Below are positions 26,702 through 35,364 of a stretch of DNA of 64,000 nucleotides, one piece after another. The notes under the pieces were generated by a model that was not told the DNA's origin, made no database searches, and saw only the letters and a list, made by a program, of their open reading frames with translations. The stretch is from Clostridium saccharoperbutylacetonicum N1-4(HMT) (GTDB lineage Bacteria > Bacillota > Clostridia > Clostridiales > Clostridiaceae): contig NC_020291.1 in NCBI RefSeq assembly GCF_000340885.1, positions 3,843,001-3,907,000 on the forward strand, in the 5' to 3' direction. Positions within the stretch are counted from its first letter, which is position 1. Each line of letters opens with the position of its first letter. The position numbers and the translations under genes are program-made.

Positions 26702-28114
26702 TTACATAGTTGTTAACTTTATCATAATTTTTACAACATCATCCTTAATTTCAATATCTATTTCTCCATTATGTTCTTCCACAATTAACTTACATATGTA
26801 TAACCCCAAACCATTACCTTCTAAATTCAAAGCATTTTCACCTCTTATAAATGGTTCAAAAGCTTTTTCCTGAAATTCCGAATCCAAATTATAGCTTTTA
26901 TTAGAAATTGACAAATTATAATAATTATCTTTTTTCTGTCCAACTATCTCTATTTCTCCATATTCAATTGAATATCTATAAGCATTTTCTAGTAAATTTA
27001 ACAAAAGACTTTTTATTTCATCGTATATTCCAAGGATGTTGCTATTCTCAACATTTAATTTAACTTTTAAGCTATTATTATTTCTTATTTTCATTTCATC
27101 TGAAGTATCTTTTATCAGCTTTCCAATATCAAATTCATTTTTCTCTCTATTTAAGATTTGACCTCTTGATACTTCCAATATGCTCGATATCATACTATTT
27201 AACTTTGCACTTTCTTTTTCAATTGAATTTATTGCCTGTATTCTAAATTTTTCATTATCATAATTTGTTTGTAATAGTTCTGCATATCCAGCTATTGAGG
27301 TCAATGGTGTTTTTAATTCATGGGTGATGTTACAGAAAAAATCCCTCCTAGATTTTTCCAAATAATGTGTAACTTCTATTTGCTTTTTAATTTTAGTTCT
27401 CATTTTATTATATTCATAAGCTAAATCACCAATTTCATCTTTATTATTTAGCTCAACCACTTCATATCCATAATTACCATTAGATACTTCTCTAACGCCT
27501 TTTAATAAATTTTCAATAGGGCGCGTTGATTTTCTCAATATAATATAGATTAAAATTAATATTATAAAAAAGAAAATGCTTTCAACCAAAGTAAATAGTA
27601 AATAAATACTTCTATTATTATAAATTATATCTTTATAATCTCGTATAATTTCAACTATTCCAACAACTTCTCCATTTGAATAAAATGGATATGCAAAATA
27701 TCCTTTATTCTCATCATTTTCTTTGGCAAAGTATATATATGCTTTATTTTCCTTAGCTTTGTTAATATGTTCATTTATGCTTTTGTTTACTTCTCCTTTT
27801 ACGCTTTCATATTGAAGTTGTCCATTATCATCATAAATTCCAACTGTAGAATTATTATTTTCTGATAAACTTATTGATATTTTAGGACTATTGCTTATAA
27901 AGGTCTGCTTATCTAAATTTTTACCATTAATCATAAAGTATTCATTAATAAAATCTGTTGCATTATTTTGCTGAATGATCATATCATTTTTAATTGTATT
28001 ACTACTGCTGTAATCTATTATATTTTTAACAACTATATTTAATGCAATATCACATAAAATTATAAAAATTCCAATCCTCAATGTAATTTTAGTTCTCAGC
28101 TTTCTATTTTTCAT
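26702..28114 (-). CDS. Sensor histidine kinase
   Basis: 470 residues: TM1 (about 12-32), an extracytoplasmic sensor loop (33-165), TM2 (about 168-192), HAMP, HisKA with the phospho-acceptor His in CNITHELKTPLTSIAGY, N-box LLNLLENAYRYS and G-box EGNGLGLYIC. The start is 4 nt after the response-regulator stop, with its GAGGTAG ribosome site overlapping that stop (tight coupling). The likely targets are the lipoprotein and secreted-protein genes downstream. Confidence 0.92.
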   Translation of the reverse strand: MKNRKLRTKITLRIGIFIILCDIALNIVVKNIIDYSSSNTIKNDMIIQQNNATDFINEYFMINGKNLDKQTFISNSPKISISLSENNNSTVGIYDDNGQLQYESVKGEVNKSINEHINKAKENKAYIYFAKENDENKGYFAYPFYSNGEVVGIVEIIRDYKDIIYNNRSIYLLFTLVESIFFFIILILIYIILRKSTRPIENLLKGVREVSNGNYGYEVVELNNKDEIGDLAYEYNKMRTKIKKQIEVTHYLEKSRRDFFCNITHELKTPLTSIAGYAELLQTNYDNEKFRIQAINSIEKESAKLNSMISSILEVSRGQILNREKNEFDIGKLIKDTSDEMKIRNNNSLKVKLNVENSNILGIYDEIKSLLLNLLENAYRYSIEYGEIEIVGQKKDNYYNLSISNKSYNLDSEFQEKAFEPFIRGENALNLEGNGLGLYICKLIVEEHNGEIDIEIKDDVVKIMIKLTTM

Positions 28115-28118
28115 ATAG

Positions 28119-28805
28119 CTACCTCATCTTATATCCAACACCAAAAACTGTTTCAATATACTTATTTTCATCATCTTCAATCTTAGCTCTTAATCTTCTG
28201 ACATGTACGTCTACAGTCCTTAATTCACCATAATAATCATAGCTCCATATTTTATTTAAAAGTTCTTCTCTTGAAAAAACTTTACCTTTATTTGTTGCTA
28301 ACAGATATATCAAATCATATTCTTTAGGCCGCAAATTTATCTCTTTACCTTTCTTTACCACTATTCTCCCCTCTTCATCTAAAAAGATATCTTTTCCAAT
28401 CGTGATTAAAGCTTGTTCTCTTTCTGCTTTCACAGCTTTTTCTATTCTTTTAAGAGATTTATTAACTCTTGCTATTACTTCCTTTATATGAAAAGGCTTT
28501 GTAATATAATCATCAGCACCTATTTCCAAGCCTAAAACCTTATCCACTATATCATTTTTTGCTGTAACCATAATTATTGGTATATCTCTTTCCTGCTGTA
28601 TTTTTTTACAAACTTCAAAACCATTTATATCTGGCAGCATCAAATCTAAAAGAACTAAATTGGGTTTAAATTCATTATTTTTCATTAAAGCTTCAGTTCC
28701 ATTCTTACTTACATCAACACTAAACCCTTCTGTTTCAAGAGCAAAGGTTAACATTTCTCTTATACTTTTATCATCTTCCACTACAAGTATTTTACTTGTC
28801 TCCAT
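28119..28805 (-). CDS. OmpR/PhoB-family response regulator
   Basis: 228 residues from the ATG at 28805; the in-frame GTG three codons earlier is part of the GAGGTG ribosome site. Receiver domain: acidic pair VVEDD, phospho-acceptor in LLDLMLPD, Lys in TKPFH. Winged-helix DNA-binding domain with the family pattern LRPKEYDLIYLL and RTVDVHVRRLRAKIE. It partners with the histidine kinase immediately downstream. Confidence 0.94.
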   Translation of the reverse strand: METSKILVVEDDKSIREMLTFALETEGFSVDVSKNGTEALMKNNEFKPNLVLLDLMLPDINGFEVCKKIQQERDIPIIMVTAKNDIVDKVLGLEIGADDYITKPFHIKEVIARVNKSLKRIEKAVKAEREQALITIGKDIFLDEEGRIVVKKGKEINLRPKEYDLIYLLATNKGKVFSREELLNKIWSYDYYGELRTVDVHVRRLRAKIEDDENKYIETVFGVGYKMR

Positions 28806-28885
28806 ATTTTTCACCTCAAGTTTAGATTATATTACCATTTTACCATTAATTTGTTACATAGATGTTTCCTAACAGAAATTAATAA

Positions 28886-28925
28886 AAAAAGCTACTGCCC
28901 ACTAAATGTATTGAGCAACAGCTTT
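28886..28925 (-). terminator. Terminator of the GH113-like gene
   Basis: AGCTGTTGC and GGCAGTAGCT form an interrupted stem followed on the minus strand by TTTTTTTATT. It lies 25 nt after the stop. Confidence 0.6.
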
Positions 28926-28949
28926 GATTTATATTATTATTATTTATAC

Positions 28950-30050
28950 TTACGAATACCAGTTTTTTATTATTTCAGCACTTTCATTACTTGGATAATA
29001 TCTTTTATCATCACTGGTTTCTCCAATTGCAAATACTGAAAAACCTAAATTCCAGGATTCATTTCTAAACACATTTTTATAGGCTTCAAAACAATTAGCT
29101 TGTTCTTTATTATTCATAATATTGGACATTAATGGATTATGAGGCTCTTCTGTTGCTTTATTTGTCTTAGGAAAGCCTAATTCTCCAAAGAAAATTGGTT
29201 TATTCCATTTTTCATTAAAATTCTTTATTTCTTGCTTTATATTTTGTTTCCTATTAAATTTTGTAGTATTTTCAAGAGCTTTAGTTAAGTTTTCAACAGT
29301 GTTTGTTTCATTTTCTGTCAACTCAAAATAAGCTGCTATTGAAATAAAATCAACTTTTGAAAATACTTGATTGTTTAATTTTGACTTATATTTTTCCGTG
29401 TATTCTGGCGCAAAATCTGCAGCAGTAACCCAAAAATTTGTTCTATATGTCACTAATCCTTTATATCGTTCTCTAACATAATCAATCATATGACACATAT
29501 TATCTTCATATTGTTCCATATAAACAAAACTAGTTCCAGCATTTAATGCATCTACATGATAAGGTACTGCTACATCCTTAATCAATTTTCCTAAAACATC
29601 ATTTTCCCAATTATAAAAAAACTCTTCTATATTATCTGGCTTCCACTCAGTTTCCCCTACACTTCCATTTTCTATCCAAGGATAAGGCTCAAGTATAATA
29701 TTTATTTTTTTAAACCTTAATTTCTTAATTAATTCTATAGCTCTTTTCTCGCTCCAACCTTCTATTGACATATTACTAGATGTTCTAGAGCTAACATTAA
29801 TAACTATTGGCACATTCAATGTATTTAATTGAAGTTTATCTATGTCTTTAAGAACTTGGTCTATATTATAATCAGTAGATAAATTTCCTGATTTAATCTT
29901 TGTTTCAAATTTTGAATTTAAAGTTTTACCTTCTATATTATTTATAATATCATTTATGTATCCCCTAGAATTTACGTTAAAGTTATAGGCATAAAATAAA
30001 CCCAAACATAAACATACTAAAATTATTATTATTGTCTTTTTCTTTGTCAT
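28950..30050 (-). CDS. Membrane-anchored GH113-like glycoside hydrolase
   Basis: 366 residues from the ATG at 30050 after GGGGG. An N-terminal signal or anchor (residues 5-24, TIIIILVCLCLGLFYAYNF) precedes a TIM-barrel domain. The pattern ILEPYPWIENG, WENDVLGKLIKDVA and a C-terminal IFFGELGFP with a candidate catalytic Glu resemble GH113 and related barrels (beta-mannanase-like). Activity may be on cell-surface or environmental glycans. Anchored export is inferred, as there is no clear cleavage site. Single gene with its own terminator. Confidence 0.75.
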   Translation of the reverse strand: MTKKKTIIIILVCLCLGLFYAYNFNVNSRGYINDIINNIEGKTLNSKFETKIKSGNLSTDYNIDQVLKDIDKLQLNTLNVPIVINVSSRTSSNMSIEGWSEKRAIELIKKLRFKKINIILEPYPWIENGSVGETEWKPDNIEEFFYNWENDVLGKLIKDVAVPYHVDALNAGTSFVYMEQYEDNMCHMIDYVRERYKGLVTYRTNFWVTAADFAPEYTEKYKSKLNNQVFSKVDFISIAAYFELTENETNTVENLTKALENTTKFNRKQNIKQEIKNFNEKWNKPIFFGELGFPKTNKATEEPHNPLMSNIMNNKEQANCFEAYKNVFRNESWNLGFSVFAIGETSDDKRYYPSNESAEIIKNWYS

Positions 30051-30155
30051 ATTTACCCCCAACAGTTATATTAAATAATACCTTTGAATATTTAATAGCA
30101 AAGTACTCATTCCATATAAATTCCTGATTCCTCCATTATTAAAGAATCCATAAAA

Positions 30156-30187
30156 AAAACAGAAGTTTTAATATTTACTTCTGTTTT
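30156..30187. terminator. Bidirectional hairpin terminator
   Basis: AAAACAGAAGT (30156-30166) pairs perfectly with ACTTCTGTTTT (30177-30187). It lies downstream of the SdpI-like gene, beyond the hairpin repeat. Confidence 0.7.
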
Positions 30188-30218
30188 ACTTAACCTATAC
30201 TATGATTGTCATTGCATA

Positions 30219-30288
30219 AGGCACATGAAAAGAAATAACAGGTCGAAAATTTCTGGCAAGAGGACTTGTTATTTATTTGATAGTGCCT
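30219..30288 (+). repeat. Copy B of the 70-bp hairpin repeat
   Basis: Terminal inverted repeat AGGCAC/GTGCCT. The internal arms AAATAACAGGTC and GACTTGTTATTT form a long hairpin. It lies 21 nt after the SdpI-like gene's stop. Confidence 0.82.
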
Positions 30289-30309
30289 AATGTATTCCCT
30301 AAAATTTCC

Positions 30310-30681
30310 TTATTGTAAAACTTCTGATTCTACTTTTCTTTTTCCATCTTTATCAAATATTCTTCTTAAATGCACCTCAGTATAAAACCCAAAACTTAAT
30401 CCAAGCAATATGCTACCAACTCCAGATAGCGTACTTGATATACTTGGAGCATTAGAATATAAAAATGTAACTGATATTGAGAAAAACAAAGCTATAACAC
30501 CACTTAATATCAGCATTGCACTACTGAAACTATTACCTTCTTTCCATGTTTCATTATTTTTCATAGCAAAAAAAGTTCTATATCCAAAAGCATGATTTAT
30601 TTCTTTTGGTGGCCACAATTTTAATATAGTTCCCAAAACAATAAAAATTATACTTGGTAATATATTAGTTAACAGTATCAT
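30310..30681 (-). CDS. SdpI-family membrane protein
   Basis: 123 residues from the ATG at 30681 after GGGGGATG; the long upstream extension has no ribosome site. Three transmembrane helices and the SdpI-family signature FGYRTFFAMKNNETWKEGN (YRT...N..TW). In Bacillus, SdpI gives immunity to the SDP toxin; stand-alone homologues are widespread and mostly uncharacterised. No toxin gene is visible beside it, so an immunity role is unsupported here. Confidence 0.85.
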   Translation of the reverse strand: MILLTNILPSIIFIVLGTILKLWPPKEINHAFGYRTFFAMKNNETWKEGNSFSSAMLILSGVIALFFSISVTFLYSNAPSISSTLSGVGSILLGLSFGFYTEVHLRRIFDKDGKRKVESEVLQ

Positions 30682-30802
30682 AAAACATCCCCCATTTATT
30701 TCCTTTAGAAACATATGTTGTATATTATTTTCGCACAATGATATTATATCACATTTTTTGTTGTGTATCATATAAAATTTTTTTAGATGCTTTATTAACA
30801 AT

Positions 30803-30853
30803 AAAAAGATGAAATTTTTAGTATTATTTTTCTACCTCAAATTTCATCTTTTT
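30803..30853. terminator. Terminator of the SCP/CAP gene
   Basis: AAAAAGATGAAATTT (30803-30817) pairs perfectly with AAATTTCATCTTTTT (30839-30853), with T-runs on both strands. Confidence 0.8.
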
Positions 30854-30897
30854 AGTATTTATATTTTAGCTAATAATTATTTTTTAAGGCTTGTACA

Positions 30898-31854
30898 CTA
30901 ATTTGAAAATTCTTGTGAGCCCATATATTTTCCATTTCCATAAACTACTCCTATACCAACTTTAGTATATGAAGCATTCATCATATTAGCTCTATGACCT
31001 GGTGAATTCCACCATTGAGTAAATAGTTCAACAGCATCATAAGTATTGTATGCAATGTTTTCTCCTGTTGTAGTATAACTATAGCCTAATGCTTGTAACC
31101 AGTTTGTCCACTTTGTTCCATCTGGATTTGTATGATCAAAAAAGTTATTTTGAATCATATCGTTACTTTTATATCTTGCTACACTTATTAATGTTTTATC
31201 TAAGGTTAATGGTTTTAAACCTGCTTCAACTCTTTTAGCATTCATTAATTCAAGGATCTTATCTTCTGCAGAAGTTTGAATACTTACAGAATAATTTGTT
31301 GGTAGCTTAGGTAACCCTTGCACATCTACTGAAGCTGTATTACTTGTACTACTTGTTGTTTTAGCTCCTGAATTAGTATTTGCTGTATTAGTTGTAGTTC
31401 CAGCATTTGTTGTTGTTTCATTTTTATTTTGATTAGATACTGTAGTAGTTTTATTATTATCTTTTACTACATTATTAGTTGAATCAAATACTTTGTCCAC
31501 TGATGGAGTCTTCGATCCAATAGCTTGTCCATTATCAGAGAATGTATACGTTTTATTACCAATAGCAACTTTTCCAGTTTGCATTATTCCTGATGGATTA
31601 AAACAATAAGTTTTTCCATTAATATTAAGTACACCTGTCTGCTTTGCTCCTGAGTTATCAAAATAGTACCAATTCCCATTATCTTTAACCCATCCAGAGT
31701 TAACAATAGAATTTGCAAGTGAATTATAATAATTATAGAAATTATCATATGTTGAATTAGTAGTTGCTGCAGATACTCCTAATGGTGCTATAGTAGTAAT
31801 TGTTGTTGCAGCAATAACCCCTGTCACAATCTTTGTTAAAAAAGCTTTCTTCAT
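30898..31854 (-). CDS. Secreted wall-binding SCP/CAP-domain protein (YkwD-like)
   Basis: 318 residues from the ATG at 31854 after AAAGGAG. A signal peptide (residues 1-30, cut near GVSAA) is followed by choline-binding-type repeats (GWVKDNGNWYYFDNSGAKQT, GKTYCFNPSGIMQTG, GNKTYTFSDNGQAIG), a Thr/Asn/Ser-rich linker, and a C-terminal CAP domain with SNDMIQNNFFDHTNPDG, GENIAYN and WWNSPGHRANMM. The repeats should hold it to cell-wall teichoic acid or glycan. CAP domains of this type are exported and of uncertain activity. The 31855-32160 stretch upstream holds its promoter region and a short GGG/CCC hairpin near 32117; I see nothing else there. Confidence 0.88.
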   Translation of the reverse strand: MKKAFLTKIVTGVIAATTITTIAPLGVSAATTNSTYDNFYNYYNSLANSIVNSGWVKDNGNWYYFDNSGAKQTGVLNINGKTYCFNPSGIMQTGKVAIGNKTYTFSDNGQAIGSKTPSVDKVFDSTNNVVKDNNKTTTVSNQNKNETTTNAGTTTNTANTNSGAKTTSSTSNTASVDVQGLPKLPTNYSVSIQTSAEDKILELMNAKRVEAGLKPLTLDKTLISVARYKSNDMIQNNFFDHTNPDGTKWTNWLQALGYSYTTTGENIAYNTYDAVELFTQWWNSPGHRANMMNASYTKVGIGVVYGNGKYMGSQEFSN

Positions 31855-32160
31855 TAGTTTTTCTCCTTTATCTTTCGTATTTGACTTCACATTATAAATA
31901 AAAATCTAAAAACTTAAACATGATTTTATAATTTAAATTAATCATATTCGCTTTTTCTGTGAAGTCCATGACTCTATACTATCATATTTTCGACATTATT
32001 CAACAAAGCAATTCTTAGTATATCTCATTTAAATGATATTAGCTAAAAAGTTCTCCTGTATACTCCCGTTTATTTCAATATACTTCATGATATCCTTTAA
32101 CAAGAGATTCTTCAAGGGCTAGGCCCCTATATTTTTATAAAAATATACTCATATCAAAAG

Positions 32161-32664
32161 TCATTTAACTATTTTCACTATCTCTTTAACTGTTTCTACT
32201 ATTGATAATTCGCTTGTATCAATTTGCTTTGTAGACATGTCTTTGTACATTTCAAGTCTATTAATACTCCGAACTAAACAATCATCATTTCGTATATTAT
32301 GTTTAACATCCTCCAATATCCTATTCTTAAGAGCCTCTTCGCTACAGGTAAGAGTAATCTTAATAATTTCAAAATCCAAAGCATTTAAAGGCTTCAATAT
32401 TTCCTCAAAAATTTCTTCAATATGTATGACCCAATTAAAAATGACATATTCTATAGTTGAATTTTTAAGAAAGTTTTTTAATAGGTAAGTTATATTATCA
32501 ATCACCATTTCTTTATTTTCTTCATTAACTTTAAAAGGATTTATCATCCAACACCAATCACCATCAAGCCATACTGAATTTTTAAGTTTCTTATTAAGTT
32601 CTCTACAAGTTGCTGTTTTTCCAACTCCCATTGTTCCATTAATAATTATCAATTTTTTCTTCAT
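32161..32664 (-). CDS. P-loop small-molecule kinase-like protein
   Basis: 167 residues from the ATG at 32664; the in-frame TTG six bases upstream belongs to the spacing after TAGGAG. Walker A INGTMGVGKTATCREL lies at the N-terminus, followed by an acceptor-site pattern LDGDWCWM and a lid-like region with several Arg (LKNRILEDVKHNIRND). The size fits shikimate/adenylate-kinase-like P-loop kinases and related AAA_33 proteins. The substrate is unknown. Single gene. Confidence 0.78.
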   Translation of the reverse strand: MKKKLIIINGTMGVGKTATCRELNKKLKNSVWLDGDWCWMINPFKVNEENKEMVIDNITYLLKNFLKNSTIEYVIFNWVIHIEEIFEEILKPLNALDFEIIKITLTCSEEALKNRILEDVKHNIRNDDCLVRSINRLEMYKDMSTKQIDTSELSIVETVKEIVKIVK

Positions 32665-32843
32665 AATCAAAAACTCCTAAATACTGTAATATTTATTAAT
32701 ATTATATCATTCAAAAAATTTACCATAAAGCTATAAATTAATACAGATTTAATCTTTATACTATTTAAATATATTCTATTTACTGGCATTATTACTCAAA
32801 ATAGTTATTACTTCCAAACTCCTCTTTACAAATTACCGTCATA

Positions 32844-32884
32844 ATTGTATTATACAATAGATACAATGATTTAGATAATCATTG
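32844..32884 (+). promoter_or_regulatory. Palindrome and hairpin in the CPBP protease leader
   Basis: ATTGTAT-T-ATACAAT (32844-32858) is a perfect palindrome, a possible operator. CAATGAT/ATCATTG (32864-32884) forms a hairpin that ends exactly at the GAGAGG ribosome site and might modulate translation. Confidence 0.5.
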
Positions 32885-32898
32885 AGAGGAGCTAAAAC

Positions 32899-33702
32899 AT
32901 GAAATACGAAAGAATATTTTTATCAATCATTTTACCAATAACTTATTTTATTAGCATATTATTTTGGTTTAAAGGATCAAATAGCTTATTGCTTGCCATT
33001 ACTGCACTTCCAGCATTTGCAGCTATCGTTTCAATGTTAATTGAAAATAAATCTTTAAAAAATCTACTTACACCTTTTTTTCAAAGAATATCTGTTAAAA
33101 GTTTAGCATTTACAATATTTTTCCCAATAACCGCAGTATTGTTTTGTATGTTAGTTACTATATTTACACATCAAGGTTCATTACTAACTAGTTGGAACAA
33201 CATATTTTTAAAAATAGTAAGTATTACTTTAATCTCAATAGTGTTATTTATTGTAGGTTTATTAGAAGAGTTTGGTTGGAGAGGATATTTACTTCCTAGA
33301 CTTATTGAAAAATATAAAATAAAACGTGCTACCTTTATAATTGGTGTTATCATAACCTTATATCATCTTCCAGTAATTTTTATTTTAAATTTTCATCATG
33401 GTTTATCAAAAGCTATTGTTTATACTTTGCTTCAATCTGCAGCCGTTTTTGCTATAAACTTCGGTTTTACATATCTTTTTACATTATCTAAAAATGTAAT
33501 TCTTCCAAGCATAATGCTTACATTATGGAATAATCTAAATCTAGCTATTCTAGGATCATCATATAAATTACTACCAGTCCAAGGTTATATTATAGGTAAC
33601 CCTTATATTGTAAATGGCCTAGGCATATTTGGTTTAATTTATTTTATTTTCTTTGCAATTTACGCTTATAAAAAGTTTTCAATTTTAGATAAACATATGT
33701 AA
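32899..33702 (+). CDS. CPBP-family intramembrane metalloprotease (Abi-like)
   Basis: 267 residues after GAGAGGAG, with about eight transmembrane helices. The family motifs are present: EEFGWRGYLLPRL (EExxxR), a His in LYHLPVIF, and an Asn-bearing LWNNLN helix. Members include bacteriocin-immunity and type II CAAX-processing proteases. No bacteriocin gene is seen. The last 59 nt overlap the 3' end of the convergent membrane-protein gene. Confidence 0.88.
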   Translation: MKYERIFLSIILPITYFISILFWFKGSNSLLLAITALPAFAAIVSMLIENKSLKNLLTPFFQRISVKSLAFTIFFPITAVLFCMLVTIFTHQGSLLTSWNNIFLKIVSITLISIVLFIVGLLEEFGWRGYLLPRLIEKYKIKRATFIIGVIITLYHLPVIFILNFHHGLSKAIVYTLLQSAAVFAINFGFTYLFTLSKNVILPSIMLTLWNNLNLAILGSSYKLLPVQGYIIGNPYIVNGLGIFGLIYFIFFAIYAYKKFSILDKHM

Positions 33703-35134
33703 ACATACATAGGAGTAATCCATCAAAAATAAAATTAAATAGAAATAGTTGTTTTGCAGTATCAGCTTTTCCATTTCCTACAAATGGCATAGGAAATTGA
33801 ATTATTCCAATTAGCATTACTACCCAAAGTAGTAGTATCCTATTCTTAAATTCTAAATTTGATTTACTATTAATATAATCGTGAATAGAATGAATTATTA
33901 TTATTAGATAAACTGCTACAATAAAATATAAATTTTTAGGCAATATATGATCTCTAAAATCTGACCAAATTGTAAATCTATGAAATTCTACTATAGGGAG
34001 TTCACTATAATTTTGAGAGCATTTGCCTAATGATGTACTAGTATTAAAAGCTTTTCCGGCCGTATATTCCATCCCTTCAAATAATCTTATAGGATGAGTT
34101 AAGTAAAATTTCGCCAAACTCAGGTTACTAACCTTACTATAAAACTCTTCGTTTGTTATTTCTGCTCCTGGAATATATTTTTCATATTCAGTTTTCTCTA
34201 AATATGAATGTTTTCCAGCCTCTATAGACATATCCGGATTAAGTCCCAAATCAATTAAATCCTGCCTAGGTGTTTTTGAACCATTTAATACCCCATAAAA
34301 AACAGAATTATATTCTGTATCTTTACACAAATTATCACTTTTATTACAAATTCCAATTGGATAAAGAACTAATATGTATATCAGTATACACAGAGCCCCT
34401 AAGCTAATTTTACTTAAACATAGCCTGTTATCCCATATAATTTTTAATATTAGAGCAATTATAATTGGTAATGAGATAGTTACTTGAAGTTTTGATCCTA
34501 AAAATAAAAATGCGGTAATTATTATAAAAGCAATATTTATAGTTATATTCTTACAATTTTTAATAGCGTATTTGCAATGTATATAGTTTAATACACATGC
34601 AATAAATAGAGACAAAGTTACTATCATCATTGGTTCACCATATAAACTATTGAACCAAACTAAATAATTACCATCGAAAAAAATCAATAAAATTAAAGTA
34701 GAGACTATGATTGAATTTAATGTATTTTTTATATTAAATGCTTTTAAAATAATAATTAATGCTAGAGTATATAAACAACTATATATAAGAGCTAAATATT
34801 TAGTTTTAAATATATTTTCTCCAAACATTCTTATAACTTTACTTATGGGCACAATTAAATAACTAATACTACACCCCTTTATAGTCTTTGAAAGATTATC
34901 TATTGGATTAATTTTATATTCAGTAACTATGTATTTGAAAAATCTAATAAAATCAGGATTATTTTTATCCTTATCTAGCAAACTCAATCCTGAAATATTC
35001 ATTATTCTATCAAAATCCCCTTGATCAGCAACACCAACTTCTGGTCCAATAAATAATACTGAAGTTATTATCATCACTGCAGTTAAAATGATACAAACCC
35101 TATACTTATTTATTTTAACGTCTTTAATGCTCAT
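33644..35134 (-). CDS. Polytopic membrane protein, GT-C glycosyltransferase-like
   Basis: 496 residues after ACGGAGG. Many transmembrane helices; an early extracytoplasmic loop carries GVADQGDFDRIM, where acidic residues after helix 1 recall GT-C enzymes that use lipid-linked sugars. I believe a similar GDF motif occurs in proteins annotated as WsfD-like hexose transferases, but this is from memory. Its 3' end overlaps the convergent CPBP gene by 59 nt, with no room for a conventional terminator between them. Confidence 0.75.
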   Translation of the reverse strand: MSIKDVKINKYRVCIILTAVMIITSVLFIGPEVGVADQGDFDRIMNISGLSLLDKDKNNPDFIRFFKYIVTEYKINPIDNLSKTIKGCSISYLIVPISKVIRMFGENIFKTKYLALIYSCLYTLALIIILKAFNIKNTLNSIIVSTLILLIFFDGNYLVWFNSLYGEPMMIVTLSLFIACVLNYIHCKYAIKNCKNITINIAFIIITAFLFLGSKLQVTISLPIIIALILKIIWDNRLCLSKISLGALCILIYILVLYPIGICNKSDNLCKDTEYNSVFYGVLNGSKTPRQDLIDLGLNPDMSIEAGKHSYLEKTEYEKYIPGAEITNEEFYSKVSNLSLAKFYLTHPIRLFEGMEYTAGKAFNTSTSLGKCSQNYSELPIVEFHRFTIWSDFRDHILPKNLYFIVAVYLIIIIHSIHDYINSKSNLEFKNRILLLWVVMLIGIIQFPMPFVGNGKADTAKQLFLFNFIFDGLLLCMFTYVYLKLKTFYKRKLQRK

Positions 35135-35268
35135 TGGGCTTTTCCTCCGTATAAATGGAATTTGTTCTTATCTAAAAATAAGTTCTAATAGTAATATGAT
35201 GTAAATTATAAAATTTATACTATTTTATTTTAAATACTATTAAAGTGCTGATAATAATTGATCTTAAA

Positions 35269-35312
35269 ATAAAAGAACCGCAAATTCATAAAGAATAATG
35301 CAGTTCTTTTAT
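35269..35312 (-). terminator. Terminator of the M13 peptidase gene
   Basis: AAAAGAAC-C-GCA pairs with TGC-A-GTTCTTTT around a long loop, with a T-run on the minus strand. It lies 52 nt after the stop. Confidence 0.6.
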
Positions 35313-35364
35313 CAAATATTTTTTTAATTTTATCTCTGTTAGTTAAATATATTAAACAATAATC

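Noticed and set aside
30310..30681. SDP-type toxin immunity system around the SdpI-like gene
   Set aside because: No sdpABC-like or toxin gene is nearby; lone SdpI homologues are common.
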